Assembly: GCA_001466705.2 (NCBI GenBank)
Contig: LATX02000006.1
Coordinates: 1 to 64,000 of the forward strand
From: Moniliophthora roreri
Taxonomy: Eukaryota; Basidiomycota; Agaricomycetes; Agaricales; Marasmiaceae
Length of the DNA: 64,000 bases
Direction: 5' to 3'
A program made the translations under genes and the position numbers. Each line of letters begins with the position of its first letter. The stretch's first letter is position 1. Of the stretch, positions 22,970-36,339 are shown in pieces. The notes beneath the pieces were generated by a model, which was not told the origin of the DNA, did no database searches, and worked only from the letters and a program-made list of their open reading frames with translations.

Positions 22970-24800
22970 GAAATGAGCATATGAATAAAGCGACATACGT
23001 ACCATGGGTTGCGTGTAGATAGACAGTAGGTAGAAACTAATAAGAAGTTGCTACCGTTTGTAGACAAGAGGACCCCTATTTAAGGTTTTGAGACCAGATT
23101 TCACCAGATTTCACCACAAACTCGGACCTAGGGGTCTCGAGACAAGCGAGGGGTTTTGGAAGAATAATGGTGCAGAGAATTGGCGTAGATATACCCAACC
23201 ACACGTGATAGACGTCTGGCCACAGGCATTGCTGATTCATTGATGCTAGGGCCCTTTCACAGTAGTCACGCTACCGTGCGTGGGATTTATCCAACACTTT
23301 TTCTCCGCAGACACCACCCACTGTCGCCCAAAAAGAGATTCAACTTCTGGGCTCCGGACCCCGATCTGCGTCTGCTCCTGTGCGCACCTACGAGTGTTGC
23401 AGCTTGTCTGTAGTACAACGGAGAGAAACATCCAGGGAGTCGAGTGGCACAGTAGGGAAGCCTTTTCTAAGCTGATACCCGTGGCGCTAGGTTCTCTGAA
23501 TATCTGCCACACGACTCGCCGTGATTAACAAACAGCGAAAGCAATCTCGTCGAGACGGCATTCAAGCTTCGATGTGACAAGGTTCCTGTAGTGTCGCTAT
23601 CCCACTCAAGGTTTCACAGAAAGGTATAACTATGGCCGGAGATATCAGAGATCAACCGTGAGCGACTAACGCAGATTGTACACACTAGCACCAAAGACAC
23701 CTTGGTATCCTTCGTCGAATGCTACGTCACTACGTCCCGAAAAAGAGCGGTTCAAGCTGTTGCCCTTGGCCGGAAAGAAACCCATCTCCCGAGTCCTTTG
23801 TCGCGAAAGTATGCCACCATTCAGAGTATTATCCCAGGTCATGGCTCTAGAGCAGGAAGGCGTGACTGCCACAGTAAAGCCGCCAGCACTTCACTGGAGC
23901 ATGCAGCAAGGCCCTGTCATTGAGCACGGCAAGATTCCATGATAGTCCTAAGGAAAGATTAGAAGAGACGGAGCTGTATCAAGCACGGTTGCCGTGTCGG
24001 CATCTGGGAAAGAGATAATGTCTGATACGGTCTCACTGAAGATGGTTCATCGGACTTGCCGTGAAACGGAGTCCGAACGAGGGATACAGAGCTTTGCAGG
24101 CCATTATAGTACTAATGGTTCTGGTTGGATGAAGCTTCGTACTGGTGAGCGTTCAAAATAGTCAAGGAAATAATACAACTTACGTGCCATAGAGTCTGCC
24201 CGTTCATACCAAGTTTGATATCGCAGGGGCAACTGGAAACGCTGTCAGAACATTATAAAGTGGAGGTAGAAATGGGCTTGCCTAATACTTGGACGAGGAT
24301 TCGTCATCAGAATGCTTACTACCAAAATTTCCAGATCCTGCTCAAAGGAATCTTGACGACCGAATTGGCGCGGAATCCCGAATGCCTAGTGAGATAGACA
24401 GTTGATTACCCGAGATGCAAGTTCTCCTAGCATCATCCAAATACTTGGATGTTCTCTCCGAAGATATCGATCCTGCCGAGTAACGCGTGTGCGCCGTTGC
24501 CGATGATAATGGCGTCGAGTGAAGGGGAAAAATGCCACGTGGGCCGGTTTACTCCTGACTTCCATCACGTCGTCTTCTCGGTTTCCCCGCTTCGATTATG
24601 TGCCCAAGGATGTTCTCTCACTTGGCTGGAACTTTTGGCCCGGTAACATGAGCAAGATCTTGTTTAAGTAGGATCTTTCATGGACCGGAATAGTTTATTG
24701 ATGCCTCGGATTGTATTCTTTCTCATTCAGGATGATTTAGATCCTTCTATAGTACTTAAATCGCCGACCAGCTTCCAGAAGTGGAGAACGCGAACAACAC
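22970..24800. other. No gene recognised
   Basis: 1.8 kb of sequence with many short frames on both strands (longest about 88 codons). Nothing has a recognisable domain or consistent exon structure. It includes the F-box gene promoter at the left edge. Confidence 0.4.
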
Positions 24801-24822
24801 GGAAACATAGCTAGAAGACCCA

Positions 24823-26060
24823 ATGACTCAAGAACACGTCGAACCCGTCGTCATCCCACACCGCATCGACATAGAAGCCCGACTCTAAGGCAACGTCGCC
24901 GAAGACCTTGACGTCCACTGCTTCCCTGCACCACTTTTCAAAACCTTACTTGCAGATGATCAGCTTTTAAATCTCTGTCGATTACTGCTAACCCAGGGGG
25001 AGCCAGAGCTATGCACATAAGAGAAGGGGGGAAAGGGCTCGGGAAGAGAAGGAGTATGATGTGTCAGAACTGGTGGAGCTTGGGCTTCAACGCATCCCAT
25101 GGTACGGCTAATACGTTTCTTTGTTTTTCTCAGTCTTCTAACTGCTAAACCCTTTGCCACAGCGCTCCAAGACCAATTGTAGTAAATGAAAATCCAGTGT
25201 TCGGCGTGCTAGCTGGAAAGCCACGAAGCTCCAACTACATGAAAGACACGGATAGAAATCACGACCTGCTAATTCAGGAGGGTCAAAAGCATGGGTTAGA
25301 TGAATCATGAACCGCTGGGAGAAGGCGGCAAAAGGAAGTTTCGAATCGGCTGTTGCCTCCGAACTCATGAAAAGCGAGAAGCCGGGGACCATAATCACGC
25401 TCCAAAAATGCCCGTTTGCGCTTGTACGTCGCCTTCTGACTTTTGATAATACCTCTAACACCCCCTTTACTCAGACTGCACCCAAGCAATCGACACCGTC
25501 CTCCATTCCTGAACCGGTGCTCTCATTGGTTGCATTAGCCCCGATGGACCCTGGTCACTTGCAGAGCTTTCTTTCGCTCTACGAGGACCTCTTCAGACGG
25601 TACATAAAACGGACGTCATTCGCCTCACGCATTGGATTCATTCATTACGCCCAATGCAAATTAATAGCCTCTCATTTGACTTGGTGAAGCGGTTCGCAGA
25701 AGCAGTAGAGACGTATCGTGTGTATTGTGCGATGGAAAGCATTAGGCTAGCGATATATGAGAGTTGTGTTGGCGGATCAACCGGATTTTGGTTCTCACTT
25801 GGGTGCGTATGCTTCTGCTGCCTCTATTATGACTGTGTTGGCAGACGAAGTACCTCTTACCATGTCGCAGTTTAATCGTGGGATGAAGTCGAAAGCAATT
25901 ACAAGGATGTGAAGGGTATGAGCAGACGGTGAAGGAGCGGAGGAAGGCGGCACTCAAGACAATTTCGAGGAGAGAAAGTTTTTGGGAGTACGTGCACCAG
26001 GGAAGAAATGTTTTGAGGCTATATTATGATTCAGTGGACACTATGTTGGCACATCCTCAT
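24823..26060 (+). pseudogene. Decayed hypothetical gene, possibly BTB-type
   Basis: From ATG at 24,823 the text MTQEHVEPVVIPHRIDIEAR runs into a stop after 21 codons. Further down, plus-strand pieces look coding but change frame: VAEAVE-like LVKRFAEAVETYRVYCAMES near 25,690, LADEVPLTMSQFNRGMKSK near 25,840 and YEQTVKERRKAALKTISRRE near 25,920. The order (helical pieces after a short charged N-terminus) recalls agaricomycete BTB/POZ-type proteins, but I see no certain BTB core. Treat as a degraded gene of uncertain family. Confidence 0.3.
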
Positions 26061-26102
26061 CCGATCCTTGATACATATATAATCTTAGTATTCCTCAATG
26101 CG

Positions 26103-29100
26103 TCACTCCCGGCCTTCTTGCATCCATGCTGGATTATTCGTCCTAATTCTTCCAACGCCGCCATTGAAGACGCCGTCCGCAGCCAAGCTCAACGTCGGCG
26201 AAACAGTGACGTTAGGCGTCATGGACCATAGCGCAACAGCAACCGTACTACATAATATATCAGAACCACTCCAAATGAGCAAGAATAGACCCACTTTTCT
26301 CCTTGATAATTGAGAATTCCTTCATGTACTGGAAACTTTGCCTGAGGCCTATACACACAACCGAATAACCTCAGAGCACATCCCGGGCAAGTTCACGAAC
26401 GCAACGTACCCCAAATTCCCAATCCTCTTTCCCATATTCCATCCATTGACAAACAGCAACGCTCGATATGGCTGACCAAAGGGCTCATCAAAGTTGAACG
26501 ATATAGGCACGTCATATCCTCCTGGAATACTCAAAATGAACTTGGTAACGAAAAACCCGACACCTGCAGCAGCATTTGGTAACCCGTCGGAAAGACTTCG
26601 ATTCTCCCATGAAGAAGTGTCGAAATCGGGCAGATGCCATCCCTTGCGTTCACCGAATAGACCGCCTTCGTTCATGACACCGCGGACCTTGTCTGGGAAG
26701 CTTTGAGAGGTTGTTTAGCGATGTGACGAGTAAAGGAGGACAGAAGGTTCACTTGGTGTATCCGCCAATCTTGCCTTGGACCTTCCATTCGCTAAAGTTT
26801 CCACTGTTCAGCTGGAAGCCGCGAATGCCCCGGGGCGATTTCATATGATCGTCAGTGTACCAGTTCTCGTTCAAGCCCATGTTATCCTTCGTCATCAGGG
26901 TAAGCAACCGTTGGAATACGTCGGTGTAAAAAAGTACTCACCTGAACTACAGTGACAACGTTATCTTGTCCGAGACGCACTGAACCATCGGGGAATGTAA
27001 AGACTTGATCTGTTTCGTTGATGTTGTTGGCACCGTTTGAGGAACTGACCAAGGTCAAAGTAAGTATTGTTCATCAAAGGTGAACCCATATAAACTCACT
27101 TTCCGAACGATGTGTCGAGGAAGAGATCGTTCAGCCACACGGTAGCAGCAAAGCCTAGCACGACATCCGAGTCAGCGAAATGAACAGTGAAGAGTGACAT
27201 CCAACGTACCTTGACCTCCGTTAATCGACAAGTTCATACTCTTCTCTGCGCCAGCTGCGTTGAAGTGGCCTCTCCAGACGACGGCACCTTCGCAACTGCA
27301 GCTCTATGTCAGCTCTCGTTCCAACGCAAGCAGTCGAGGTACTCACTAGCCATAGTCGCAACCATACAATACCCGCCCATCTCCATACCACATCTTAAAT
27401 GGTACATTGGTCTCCGTATGGTTCGCTACCACCCACTGCGAATCATCAAACTCGTCTCCGATCTCTGGAAGACTATCATGATACTTCCACCCATCCAGCT
27501 CCGGAACAGTAATCTCCGCCTTCTCCGCCAACTCTATCGTCCCAGTAATGTATCCGTCATCCACCGAAGAATCATCGAGTAACACAATCTCCTCGTTCCA
27601 GGTCACTTTTGTAATGCTCCTCGGTGCAATTATCATAAGCCTGCTCTCCTTCTTCACATTACTGGCATTGAGATCCCCACGTAAGGCAAGCGTATCACCC
27701 TCAATATGAGCGGAACGAACGAGGTACGGACCTCCAACTAAGACACTCTGATTGGTTCCTATACCCCAGAAACTCGCATGTTCAGAGGTGTTTGAGGCGA
27801 TCGATGGTGCCCAAAACGTCTCGGCGGTAGACGTATCAGCGAATACGACGAGCTGGGTATCGGAGGCATGAAGGGTACGAAGACCCTGGATGCCTTTTCT
27901 GAACGATACTAGGGTCGAGTTGGGCGCCAAGCCAGCGAGTGCAGGCTCGGGTGTGTAGATGATGAATTCCGAGGTAGCATTGGCAGTGTTAGTGCCGGTA
28001 AGCGACAAGACCACTTCGTGTTCCTGGTTGGAGTATCCATGTAGGAAAAGGACATCTCTGCCATCGATAACACCAGCGAAGAATACCTCGGCTGTAGAGT
28101 ATAACGCTCGTGAGCTTCCAAAGGCATAGTCGGTAACGAGGACTTTGGATTGTCGGCCGTCGAGGGTTATGGCTCTTGCAATGTTAGGTATCTGCAGAGA
28201 TGCACCAGACGCAGTGGTGACGTTCAGCTTGAACTCTGATATGGCACTACGTAGAATGTGTCAGTTACAAGTACCAATATATAACGAAGGAGTGAACGCA
28301 CGTTGAAGTGGACTCATTATGCCTAACAATCCAAAATCCTGCACCGGTGTCTGGATTCCTCAGTAAGGTGGCGAACCCCAGAGAAGAGCTATTGAGCGTA
28401 TCGATGATGGGAATCTCCGTCGAGTTGGCTATGACGTCGGTTTTGTAAAACTCGGGTGAACTTCGAAGGAAGATGCCTTGTAGCTTCAATTCGGTGTATT
28501 TGGTGGTGAGAGTACGTGGTTCAGAGATCTGAAGGCGCGCGGATGAGCGAATTGCTTGGAGATATATAGGGAAAGTAAGTAAACGCACAGCTGCTCCCCA
28601 GTCATACGAGGTGTAGACCTAGATGTTACAGTTACTGTGAGCATTTTTCATCGAGCATGTTATGAAAGACCTACACCACTGAAGACACGTCAATGACCAA
28701 TCAGATACCGGGAAGAAGTTGCTACTCACTGGAATGGAATACCGCCCCAAGATGTGCCGCCGTATAGAGGATAATAGTTGACAAGCTTGACGTTATCCGC
28801 CCAAAGCTGCTTGTAGAACACGGATTCAAAATCGGGTCCAGTGAGGGCTGCGCAACCAGAATAGTCTTTGTACTCGATTAGGACATGTTCGGTACAGCCA
28901 ACTGAAGGCTTACCAGGTGTATTAGGACCCCAGGCTTGCAACGATCCTCCTTGGTATTCTGCAGTAATGAGTTAGCGAGGGCACAAAGAACCATGATCGT
29001 TACGGTCATACCCGGGATGTACAAGGGCTGCCACCTATTCACCTCCATATGATATTCATGATAGTTCTCCGGAACTGGCCTCCAAATGTTGGGATGCGCA

Positions 29101-30233
29101 CAATCGTATCGATTAGGATATGCGTCGAAACTGTCGATCCATCCTGTCAGAAGCATGCTCAATTGTACAGTGAACACCGGCTTACCCGTAAAGGTCGACA
29201 GCACCCTAGACCAAGACTCAGCGACGAGAAATAGCAGATAAAGTATCGAAATGACGCACTGTTCCGTTGATAAAGCTTCTCCCCATACCAGGATCGTTAT
29301 ACGTCAATGGAACGACAATTCCATTACTCTCGTTCCGGTACACGGCCTTGAGATCTTCAAAGTATCCTGCTCCAGGATCTTGACCGTATTCGTTATCTGT
29401 GAAAAAAATAAAATACAGTATTAACAGACGGCTCTCAAGTAGCCATAGATCATGCTTACCAACTTGTACGGCGATGATAGGTCCACCCTGAGTGATCTGA
29501 TAGTCCACAGCTTCGCGAATGATACCAAGAATATACGGCGTCCAAGCTTCACGGTAGTCGCTTGCATTCGAGCGGAGCTTTCCTTTGACTTCAGTAGTCG
29601 TCCAATGTGCGAGGCCTCCAGCACTAGTCTCTGCATTGATGTACTACAAGTACGCGAATGGGTGAGTTATTCGATATCTTGATGGTGGTAACAGTTGCAG
29701 CTCACGGGTCCTGAACCAGTTGTAGGTTAGCTTTGTAAAACGTGAAGGAACCACGTAGGCGAACGAACGCACCAGGCCGTAATACAACCCAAACACCAAT
29801 CTCCTTTGCAGCCTCAAACAACGGTTTGAGAGCCCGGTAGCTCTCAAAATCGACTACTCCTCTCGATGGGTTGATCGAGCCCATATGTGTATACAGGCTA
29901 AGTCCATTGAAACCTGCCGCTTTGAACTTTTCGAGTATATCTGGCCAAAGATCGGGTACTGGTAAACGGTACGTCATAAATTCGCCAGAGCTATATGACA
30001 AAACGATGAGTTGCGCATGTTGTGATGGTACAAGACTGCAAAACGTACTGCAGAAAGACGCGCTGGCCTTTGATGATAAGACTATACTCGTCATAGTCCA
30101 CCTGATCAGTCCACGTTCGAGGTCGAGGGCCTTCTTGACGAGAAGCAATACCTCTCGCCACAGAGAGCGTCAAGGAGGTGAAAAGAAAGACGAACTGTAC
30201 CAAGAAGAGAAGAGTACTCCTCATCGTTGCCAT
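26103..30233 (-). CDS. Secreted beta-galactosidase, GH35
   Basis: Hydrolyses terminal beta-galactosyl residues outside the cell. The start at 30,233 gives a signal peptide (MRSTLLFLVQFVFLFTSLTL). The TIM barrel follows: SGEFMTYRLPVPDLW, FNGLSLYTHMG, VWVVLRPG, INAETSAGG, then GGPIIAVQVDNEYGQ with the acid/base Glu, and LYIPEYQGGS with the nucleophile Glu. Next come LVNYYPLYGGTSWGGIPF, the beta-rich middle domains, and two jelly-roll-type domains (LNENWYTDDHMKSPRGIRGF and YRALLFVNGWNMGK), the usual fungal layout of about 1,000 residues. At least fourteen short introns are needed, including two microexons (29,706-29,710 and 28,675-28,678). Near 26,293-26,300, in GAGAAAAGTG, one base appears to be missing: the frame shifts between FPVHEGILNYQG and GLFLLIWSGSDIL. 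The gene is otherwise intact, so this is either a recent lesion or a homopolymer error. Confidence 0.9.
28675..28678 (-). other. 4-nt microexon of the beta-galactosidase
   Basis: Upstream exon ends ATTCCA before GTGAGT, and the downstream exon begins GTCTACACC (VYTS). The frame only joins if the 4 bases TGGT, bounded by CTTCAG and GTAGGT, are retained. The result reads IPF-HG-VYTSYDWG, close to what the family requires. Confidence 0.7.
29706..29710 (-). other. 5-nt microexon of the beta-galactosidase
   Basis: The exon ending CGGCCTG (LRP-G) and the exon starting TACATCAATGC (YINAET) are joined in frame only through GACCC, bounded by GTTCAG and GTGAGC. It restores the conserved LRPGPYINAE motif of GH35. 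Confidence 0.75.
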
Positions 30234-30299
30234 AATGGTTATTGGAGTACCGTCGTCAAATACGAATTCGAGTAGGCTTTTTATGTGTAGCGAACTTTC

Positions 30300-33200
30300 T
30301 CCGAAGTGTCAGTCTCATGACCGTTTCATCCACGGACCGTACGCATGTCATCGGATTTTCTCTGCGGCATGTGAGCGAGAAGGTTGAACATTTAGGCGTG
30401 GCGTCGTAGTGGTCGGAAGTCACGGCTAGGAACACAACAGTACGAGCAGTCTGTAGCGGCACATCAAAATATGAATGCCAGAGCAGTCATCGGGACAGAG
30501 AGTCCCGAGTCTTGTGCATCACGCATGATTATCCACGTTGCATATGGGACTTGGCTTTGACCCCTGTGAAGCCTCATGAAGCAAAAGCACGACTGGAGAG
30601 AAAAATGAGTCGTGTAACCAAGTGTGAGCTTGAATGAAGCGTACATTTTCAATTGATCTACTGTTTAAGGCATGATAGACCGGGGAACTGTAAGATTGAT
30701 TGAGTATTGTGTCCTTGGCGTCGTGCTAACGAAAAGACACACTGATAGTTGCAAGACTACGCCTTGTCAACTCTACACCTCCCTCGAGTTGGGAATAGCT
30801 TCTCCCCAAACCGCCTATGAACCTGACGTGGCCACGCAGTATGAAGATACTGAAACAGGCGGCCGAAGGGACAGTGTATTACAAGGAAATGCCTTGTTGG
30901 CACAAGATCCGTCTCATGCGATAACTGCAACAAGGATCGTGAGTTGTAGTGTTCGAATAGTTGATGCTTCAAACCAGGGTGCCAATGCTGAAGGCCTCCC
31001 GTCCAACAACTCTAGCTTTGTCGCGTCTTCCGCCCAACCAACTTGAAGCTGCTCCTACACGGGAAAGACGAGGAACTGTTGTATGATACTTGTGGGCGTT
31101 CGTTGGTGACGGCGATCCGACCTTTTGACTTAGGCTGAGCTTGACCCAGGAAAAAGGAGCCAAGGATTCGGGATTTGGAGGGGAGTGGTGTAGGAATCGT
31201 GGTGGGCTTGACGCTGGTTATAATGGGAAGGGGAATGACAGTGACGTGTTGGTGTTCTTCCTCGTTGAGTCGATGGTACCGTGACTCGGACCGGCAACCC
31301 TTCCAGATATCCGCCAAAGATATAACCTCACGCCGAGCCGACCATCCAAGTAGCTCTATTCGTGTTCAAATTAATGACTAGTCCTGTGCCTGGGACCCGA
31401 CGAAACGAAAAAGTAAGCAAAAACTCTACCAACAATGGTTGAATAAAGCTCACCTCGGAGGAGTAAAAGTGTAATAAAAGTCGGGTTCGTGTACCTGCCA
31501 CCCTTCTCTGGCATCGCACCACGCCGATGTGGACATGACATGCATGCGAGTACAGGGCAAAAGATGAAGGAGGTTGTATTCAGGTGACGTGCGCTTCCCT
31601 TCCCCTCAACCCAATCCGCACCGTACCCTTCCCGCCTCCTCCTGCTGCTACCGTTAAAAGAGGCAAAGACGACTCCATCTCGTTCATGATCTTGATCCTC
31701 CTTGGATATGATGCAAGCGAGGCCGGAATCAGTCGCCGCCTCATTGCAACATCCTTCCTTCCCAAACTAGTGCTTGCTTACGTGAAAGATATGGGAAGGA
31801 GGTGGTGTGAGGCTGAACGGTGGTGGGTCCTCCTTGAGTATGCACCGCTGCGTTCTAACCGATTCCAATTCTGAGCAAAAGTCTTCCAGGGAAAGTATGA
31901 CATCGTGTTCGTGTGGATGTGGGTAGAGCGTGTAAGTCGCGGTGTTCAGGCTATCATCGTGTCCTAAGTATATTGAACATGAGTACCCTGAGGAATACTT
32001 CAGAACAGACGTACCCATGAGCAAGTTGTGGTTATCGATTGCCACGCCGTCGCGTAATGGAGCCCGACAAGGATAGAGTCCGATCTTCTGGCCAGAAAAG
32101 GGGGAGTAAAGAGACTGTGGTTCGAACCAAATTGAGCTTTTGAACTCAATCGTAGCAATAGAGACGCACCCGCTGGTTCAACCTCCCCCCCTTGATAAGC
32201 TCACTGCTGGTGCTATAGTATCGAGACCGTCGGTCGCCGTAAAGGTATATGTCGTTCTTTTTCCGCAAGGTCTGGATCTGAAAGAGGAAAAGTCATAAAT
32301 TTGATTTATTTCCGATACTAAGAGAGAAAACGCACCTATCGATTCAGCAATTGAGATCTCAGAGCCCGCTGCCAAAGACGACCATGGGAGTAGAGATCAA
32401 ATTGTGTCATAAGCGTTTCATCCGGACTCCGGTCGGTTCTTCAGCTTTCCCTTGCCTTCCACCGCGCTCACTATGTTCATCCAGCCCTTTAGAGTCGAAT
32501 GTCCGACATAGTGTTCATGTGTCGTGCTACAAGGGTTGCAATAGAGGCCAAGGCTCGATGATAAAAATGATAGCCTAGGAATGTCATCCTAAGGGTATGT
32601 ATAATTGCCCCTTTTCCGCAAGGTTTGACCTGAACATGTCAAGGATGGCCTTTTTATTGGTGAGAACACAAGAAAAGAAACGAGTCTATCGATCCAGAGT
32701 ATCTGTGCTCACTGCAGGGATAAAAAAACTGAGTGCCGCCGCCAACGAGGGCAGCTGCACGGCCCGAACATTCCCGCTCAAGCCGGAAAATCCATGTAGA
32801 TCGCCGCATTCTCTTGCAACTTGCATTCACCAGCGTTTCGCGTGCTCGTCGTGCAAACATCCAAGTGCCCAGTGATAATCTGACTGTTTCATGTCGAACC
32901 AAGCCCCTCACTGATCGACATATCAGGACTCAGAAAGCCGAAGGATATTGGAAACTGTAAGCAACATCGATACATTCATGATCTCAGCAAAGTCTCAGCA
33001 ATCGAAATCAACCTCGTTGCTCCACATACTGCACGTCAGCTGCACAATTTAAACATGACTCAGAATTTAGTGCTGTATTCGCCACTTCTCATTCCCCGAT
33101 AGAATAATCTCAGCTAGTCCACCGAAGTGTGCAGTCTTAGTCACTTCTCATCTAACCGCCGTGCAGGTAGTCATTCCGGGACTTGGACATTCCGCCATGC

Positions 33201-34849
33201 ATAGAAGCACGCCACTGCTTCTACCTCCGAATTCTCCGGTCCAAGAGACACGACTCAGCAAAGACTAGTGTCTGGTGTTCAGCATCGGAGAAAAAAAACG
33301 AACGTAGAAGCCTGCTTCACACTTGGTATCAACGTGTGTACGTCTTGGCTTCCTTTGCCATATCACTTTACGTCAAGCCACGAACCTTTTATTTGTGGCA
33401 TTCACTTTGTGCTATCATTCTTTTCATGTGTATCTTTTGATCCACAGCACACGCGAAAATCAAACCCCTTCCGGTATGCAAAAAATATTCTCATTCTCAA
33501 CACCCGGCCATTATCACCTTGAGAGCGAAATGTTTTCTCCTTCGGAGCGAGCATATCAACAATCTATTAATCAACAGAGGCGCTGGGGTGAATTGTCCTC
33601 CTCCGAGTAATCAACCTTGCGGCATCATGCTCGATGGTCCCATGTCACGGTCAAAGTCTCCCAGTTCTGGACCATGTCTGGCATTATCACCAACAGAAAT
33701 GCAGAAAAACGATCACTGATGGGTGGTGAGTGACTGCCTGCACTTTATTAGCTCATGCTGTATAGGCTAATCTCGACACTCAATGATGTACATCGTCTAC
33801 AGCAACCCGCAAAGTCAAAGATCCGTGTTTCATTCTTTTTTTTGGACAATTAATTCGAACCCTAACGTCAGTTCCTCCATCTAGAATGGCATTCGAGTCG
33901 GGATGATCATTACAAGCGAATGGTCGCCTCCCAGTCTTCGCTTTCTCACTGGCGCTGATACAATACACTAAGTACGTACTACTTGTCCACTTGAATGTGA
34001 GACTCACAGCGACGTTCTCGGAGTACACAGCAATTGTACATGGCTCAAGACAGTTCGGATTTCCCACTGCGGTTTTTTCATATTGTTATGACAGCCATTT
34101 ACGAATCCCTAACATATTCTCCGATGAGTCTGCCTTTTGATGGCCATTTACACACTAAACATACGGCGCACTAGCAAGGCAAGCCGAGTCTCTTGCACAA
34201 TGACAGGCTGGACGCAGTGTTTGAACTCTTCCAGCACATTATTAACTGCTTCGGAGATGCTCAGGGAGTCGGGCCGTACAAAGAGACTCTTGAAGGTGAT
34301 CTGGATTCTGATGACCTTGGAGAGCCACATGAAGACCGAGATCATCAATTGTTGACTCAACAGCCTCTCATCTGCTTCTTCACCGCTTCTTGTGCAGGGA
34401 GAGTTCAAAGGAAGCTTATTCTCATGCAGATGGTGATACTCATTGAATTATTCATGTTTCTCTGTGGAGAGTTATGAAATTGATGCACTCCTTCCACTAT
34501 ATGCCGAATCTGCTGGTATTTGGCCCTAAATAGTCATCAAATGCTGGAGTCTACGAAAATTATGCTAGGGATTTGTGAACGGCTGGAATGATCTCACAAA
34601 GACTGGAATCTGGCATACAGGAGTCGGGACCCTATGACTCAGATGCTCTCAACTTGATGGTGCTCCAAACTTCTCTTGATGGACCTTGCTGTTATGCTCC
34701 CTTACTGAAGAATCAGATAGATCAAGCAGGCATGAATGTAATTAGCATTGGACAAGGGTATATTTGTTATGAAATTTATTGTGTACATCCATCTCCTGGT
34801 CTTATATCTTCAGATCATCTTTTCGTAGCATCAAGATCCTGTCCTCAAG
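30300..34849. other. No confidently identified gene
   Basis: 4.5 kb. Some minus-strand stretches look exonic: about 31,985-32,160 reads TIEFKSSIWFEPQSLYSPFS and CRAPLRDGVAIDNHNLL with a splice donor after it, preceded near 32,178-32,375 by SEISIAESIGAFSLLV. About 31,012-31,317 reads VIPLPIITSVKPTTIPTPLP. They may be parts of one multi-exon gene on the minus strand (about 31,000-32,900), but I cannot build a full model or name a family. 33,300-34,800 shows nothing. Confidence 0.3.
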
Positions 34850-34959
34850 TGGTACACAGCCATAATCATTCAGGACCTTAAAAAGCAGCCTTGTCTCATA
34901 TACAGTTTCTCACTTCCCTCACAAAACCAACAGGATGTTAAATTACTTGACTTCCAGCT

Positions 34960-36339
34960 ATATAAGGACATCAGTGAGTAAAATAATTCCCCTCTCCATA
35001 TCTACTGGCTCAGTCCTTACTTTAGGTGCAACATTTACTCTATAGTATATGTTTTGCTTAAACTTAGTTCAACACTGGTCTGAACTGCTCACCAAGGTGT
35101 ATATGTGGCATTGTTTGGAATTTCAATGCTCATACTCTTCAAGAGACACAAAGGGCATTATAAATATCACTTGTTAGTAACTACTGTGTTATTTCTTCTA
35201 GTGTCTGCAAATGTGGCATTGTATATGTGGGAAGATATCACCTTTTTATGCCCTGATGTTACTTAGTATGTCTCATTTCCTTTCCTTGGTATCACAACTA
35301 AGAATAGCTTCATAGTGATGGAGACATGGTTGTCATTGGCAATTCTGAGCTGCCATTATTCCTTCATGTGGGGCAGTTTAATAGTGCTGTATATGAAACA
35401 TCCTTGGCTTCAAGGTGTGGACCAAACCGTCCATCATGACAATAAAACCATTCATAGCCATACTTCACAAATCACAGTGCAGTTGCAGATGCAATTTTGG
35501 TGTGTTTTTACTAATTAGGCTATTTCTTCTGGTTCTTATGCATTTTGCAGCTATGGCGTTGTTACATAGTATGGGGAAGACAGCATAAAATCATTGTCTT
35601 GCCAGCACTTTTGTACCCTGCTGCACATGGTAGGGTTGCTTTACCCTCCCCTCTTGCAAAGCTCATGCAGTGGTGCACTTAGTTGTTGGGCTTGTGCTCA
35701 CCTTGACTGATGTGTGGATTCACATAAATCTGCAATTATCTCAGTCAGCTGGTTATGCTCTTGCAGCATGTGTTATTGGGTTAAATAACTTGCTGCTGTC
35801 CACTTTAATAGGTATGCTTAAGTGTCTAGCTTATGTCTCAACCTTACTGAACCTTCTCAAAGCATACCACATCTTCTGGATAAGCCACCAGGTAGTCACA
35901 TATCTGGGCCCAAAATCTAGAAACATGTACCAGACAATCATAGCTGTAACATGAGTCTACTTTCTGTGTCAGCATTTCTTCCTTTCACATGAGCACCTCT
36001 CTTAGATTAGAGTCTGGATTGTTATATGCTGCATTCCTTATTACATTCTTCATTCTGGGCATTGTCCAGGTTGTTGAAGGGACTGGTAATGATCGACTCA
36101 CTCTTTTTTATTATATATATGGTCAGACCTGGGCTCCTATTGCAGTTAGTACTTATACAGCCTAGCATAACACATACTGATTTACAGTGCAGGGAATTGT
36201 TTCAACAATTATTATTGTTCGTGTCACACTTGGCATCAGTTTAGATAGTGTTGAAAGCACTATCATTTCAATTAATGCTGCCAACACCCAAAATGAGGAG
36301 GCACATGTAATTGACATTTCCCCCTCCACTAATGCTTGA
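34960..36339 (+). pseudogene. Multi-pass membrane protein gene, CpG-decayed copy
   Basis: Exon-like pieces in order read VYVALFGISMLILFKRHKGH, HLLVTTVLFLLVSANVALY, WRCYIVWGRQHKIIVLPALL (near 35,550-35,630), YALAACVIGLNNLLLSTLIG, FWISHQVVTYLGPKSRNMYQ, then LESGLLYAAFLITFFILGIV and, after a short intron, IIIVRVTLGISLDSVESTI, with TGA at 36,337-36,339. This is the layout of a large agaricomycete family of seven-helix proteins of unknown function (RCYxVWG ... ESGxxY ... IIVRVxLG). Splice signals are still recognisable, but the 5' part cannot be traced and CpG loss is nearly total. I call it a decayed copy; expression would disprove that. Confidence 0.6.

Noticed and set aside
9482..30240. Biosynthetic gene cluster (GST, hydrolase and beta-galactosidase, with the P450 further right)
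   Set aside because: The genes are spread over 43 kb, separated by F-box genes and transposons, with no core synthase; proximity looks accidental.
32125..32140. GGTTCGAACC as a tRNA B box
   Set aside because: It is a 10-bp palindrome without an A box at a suitable distance, and it lies in exon-like sequence.
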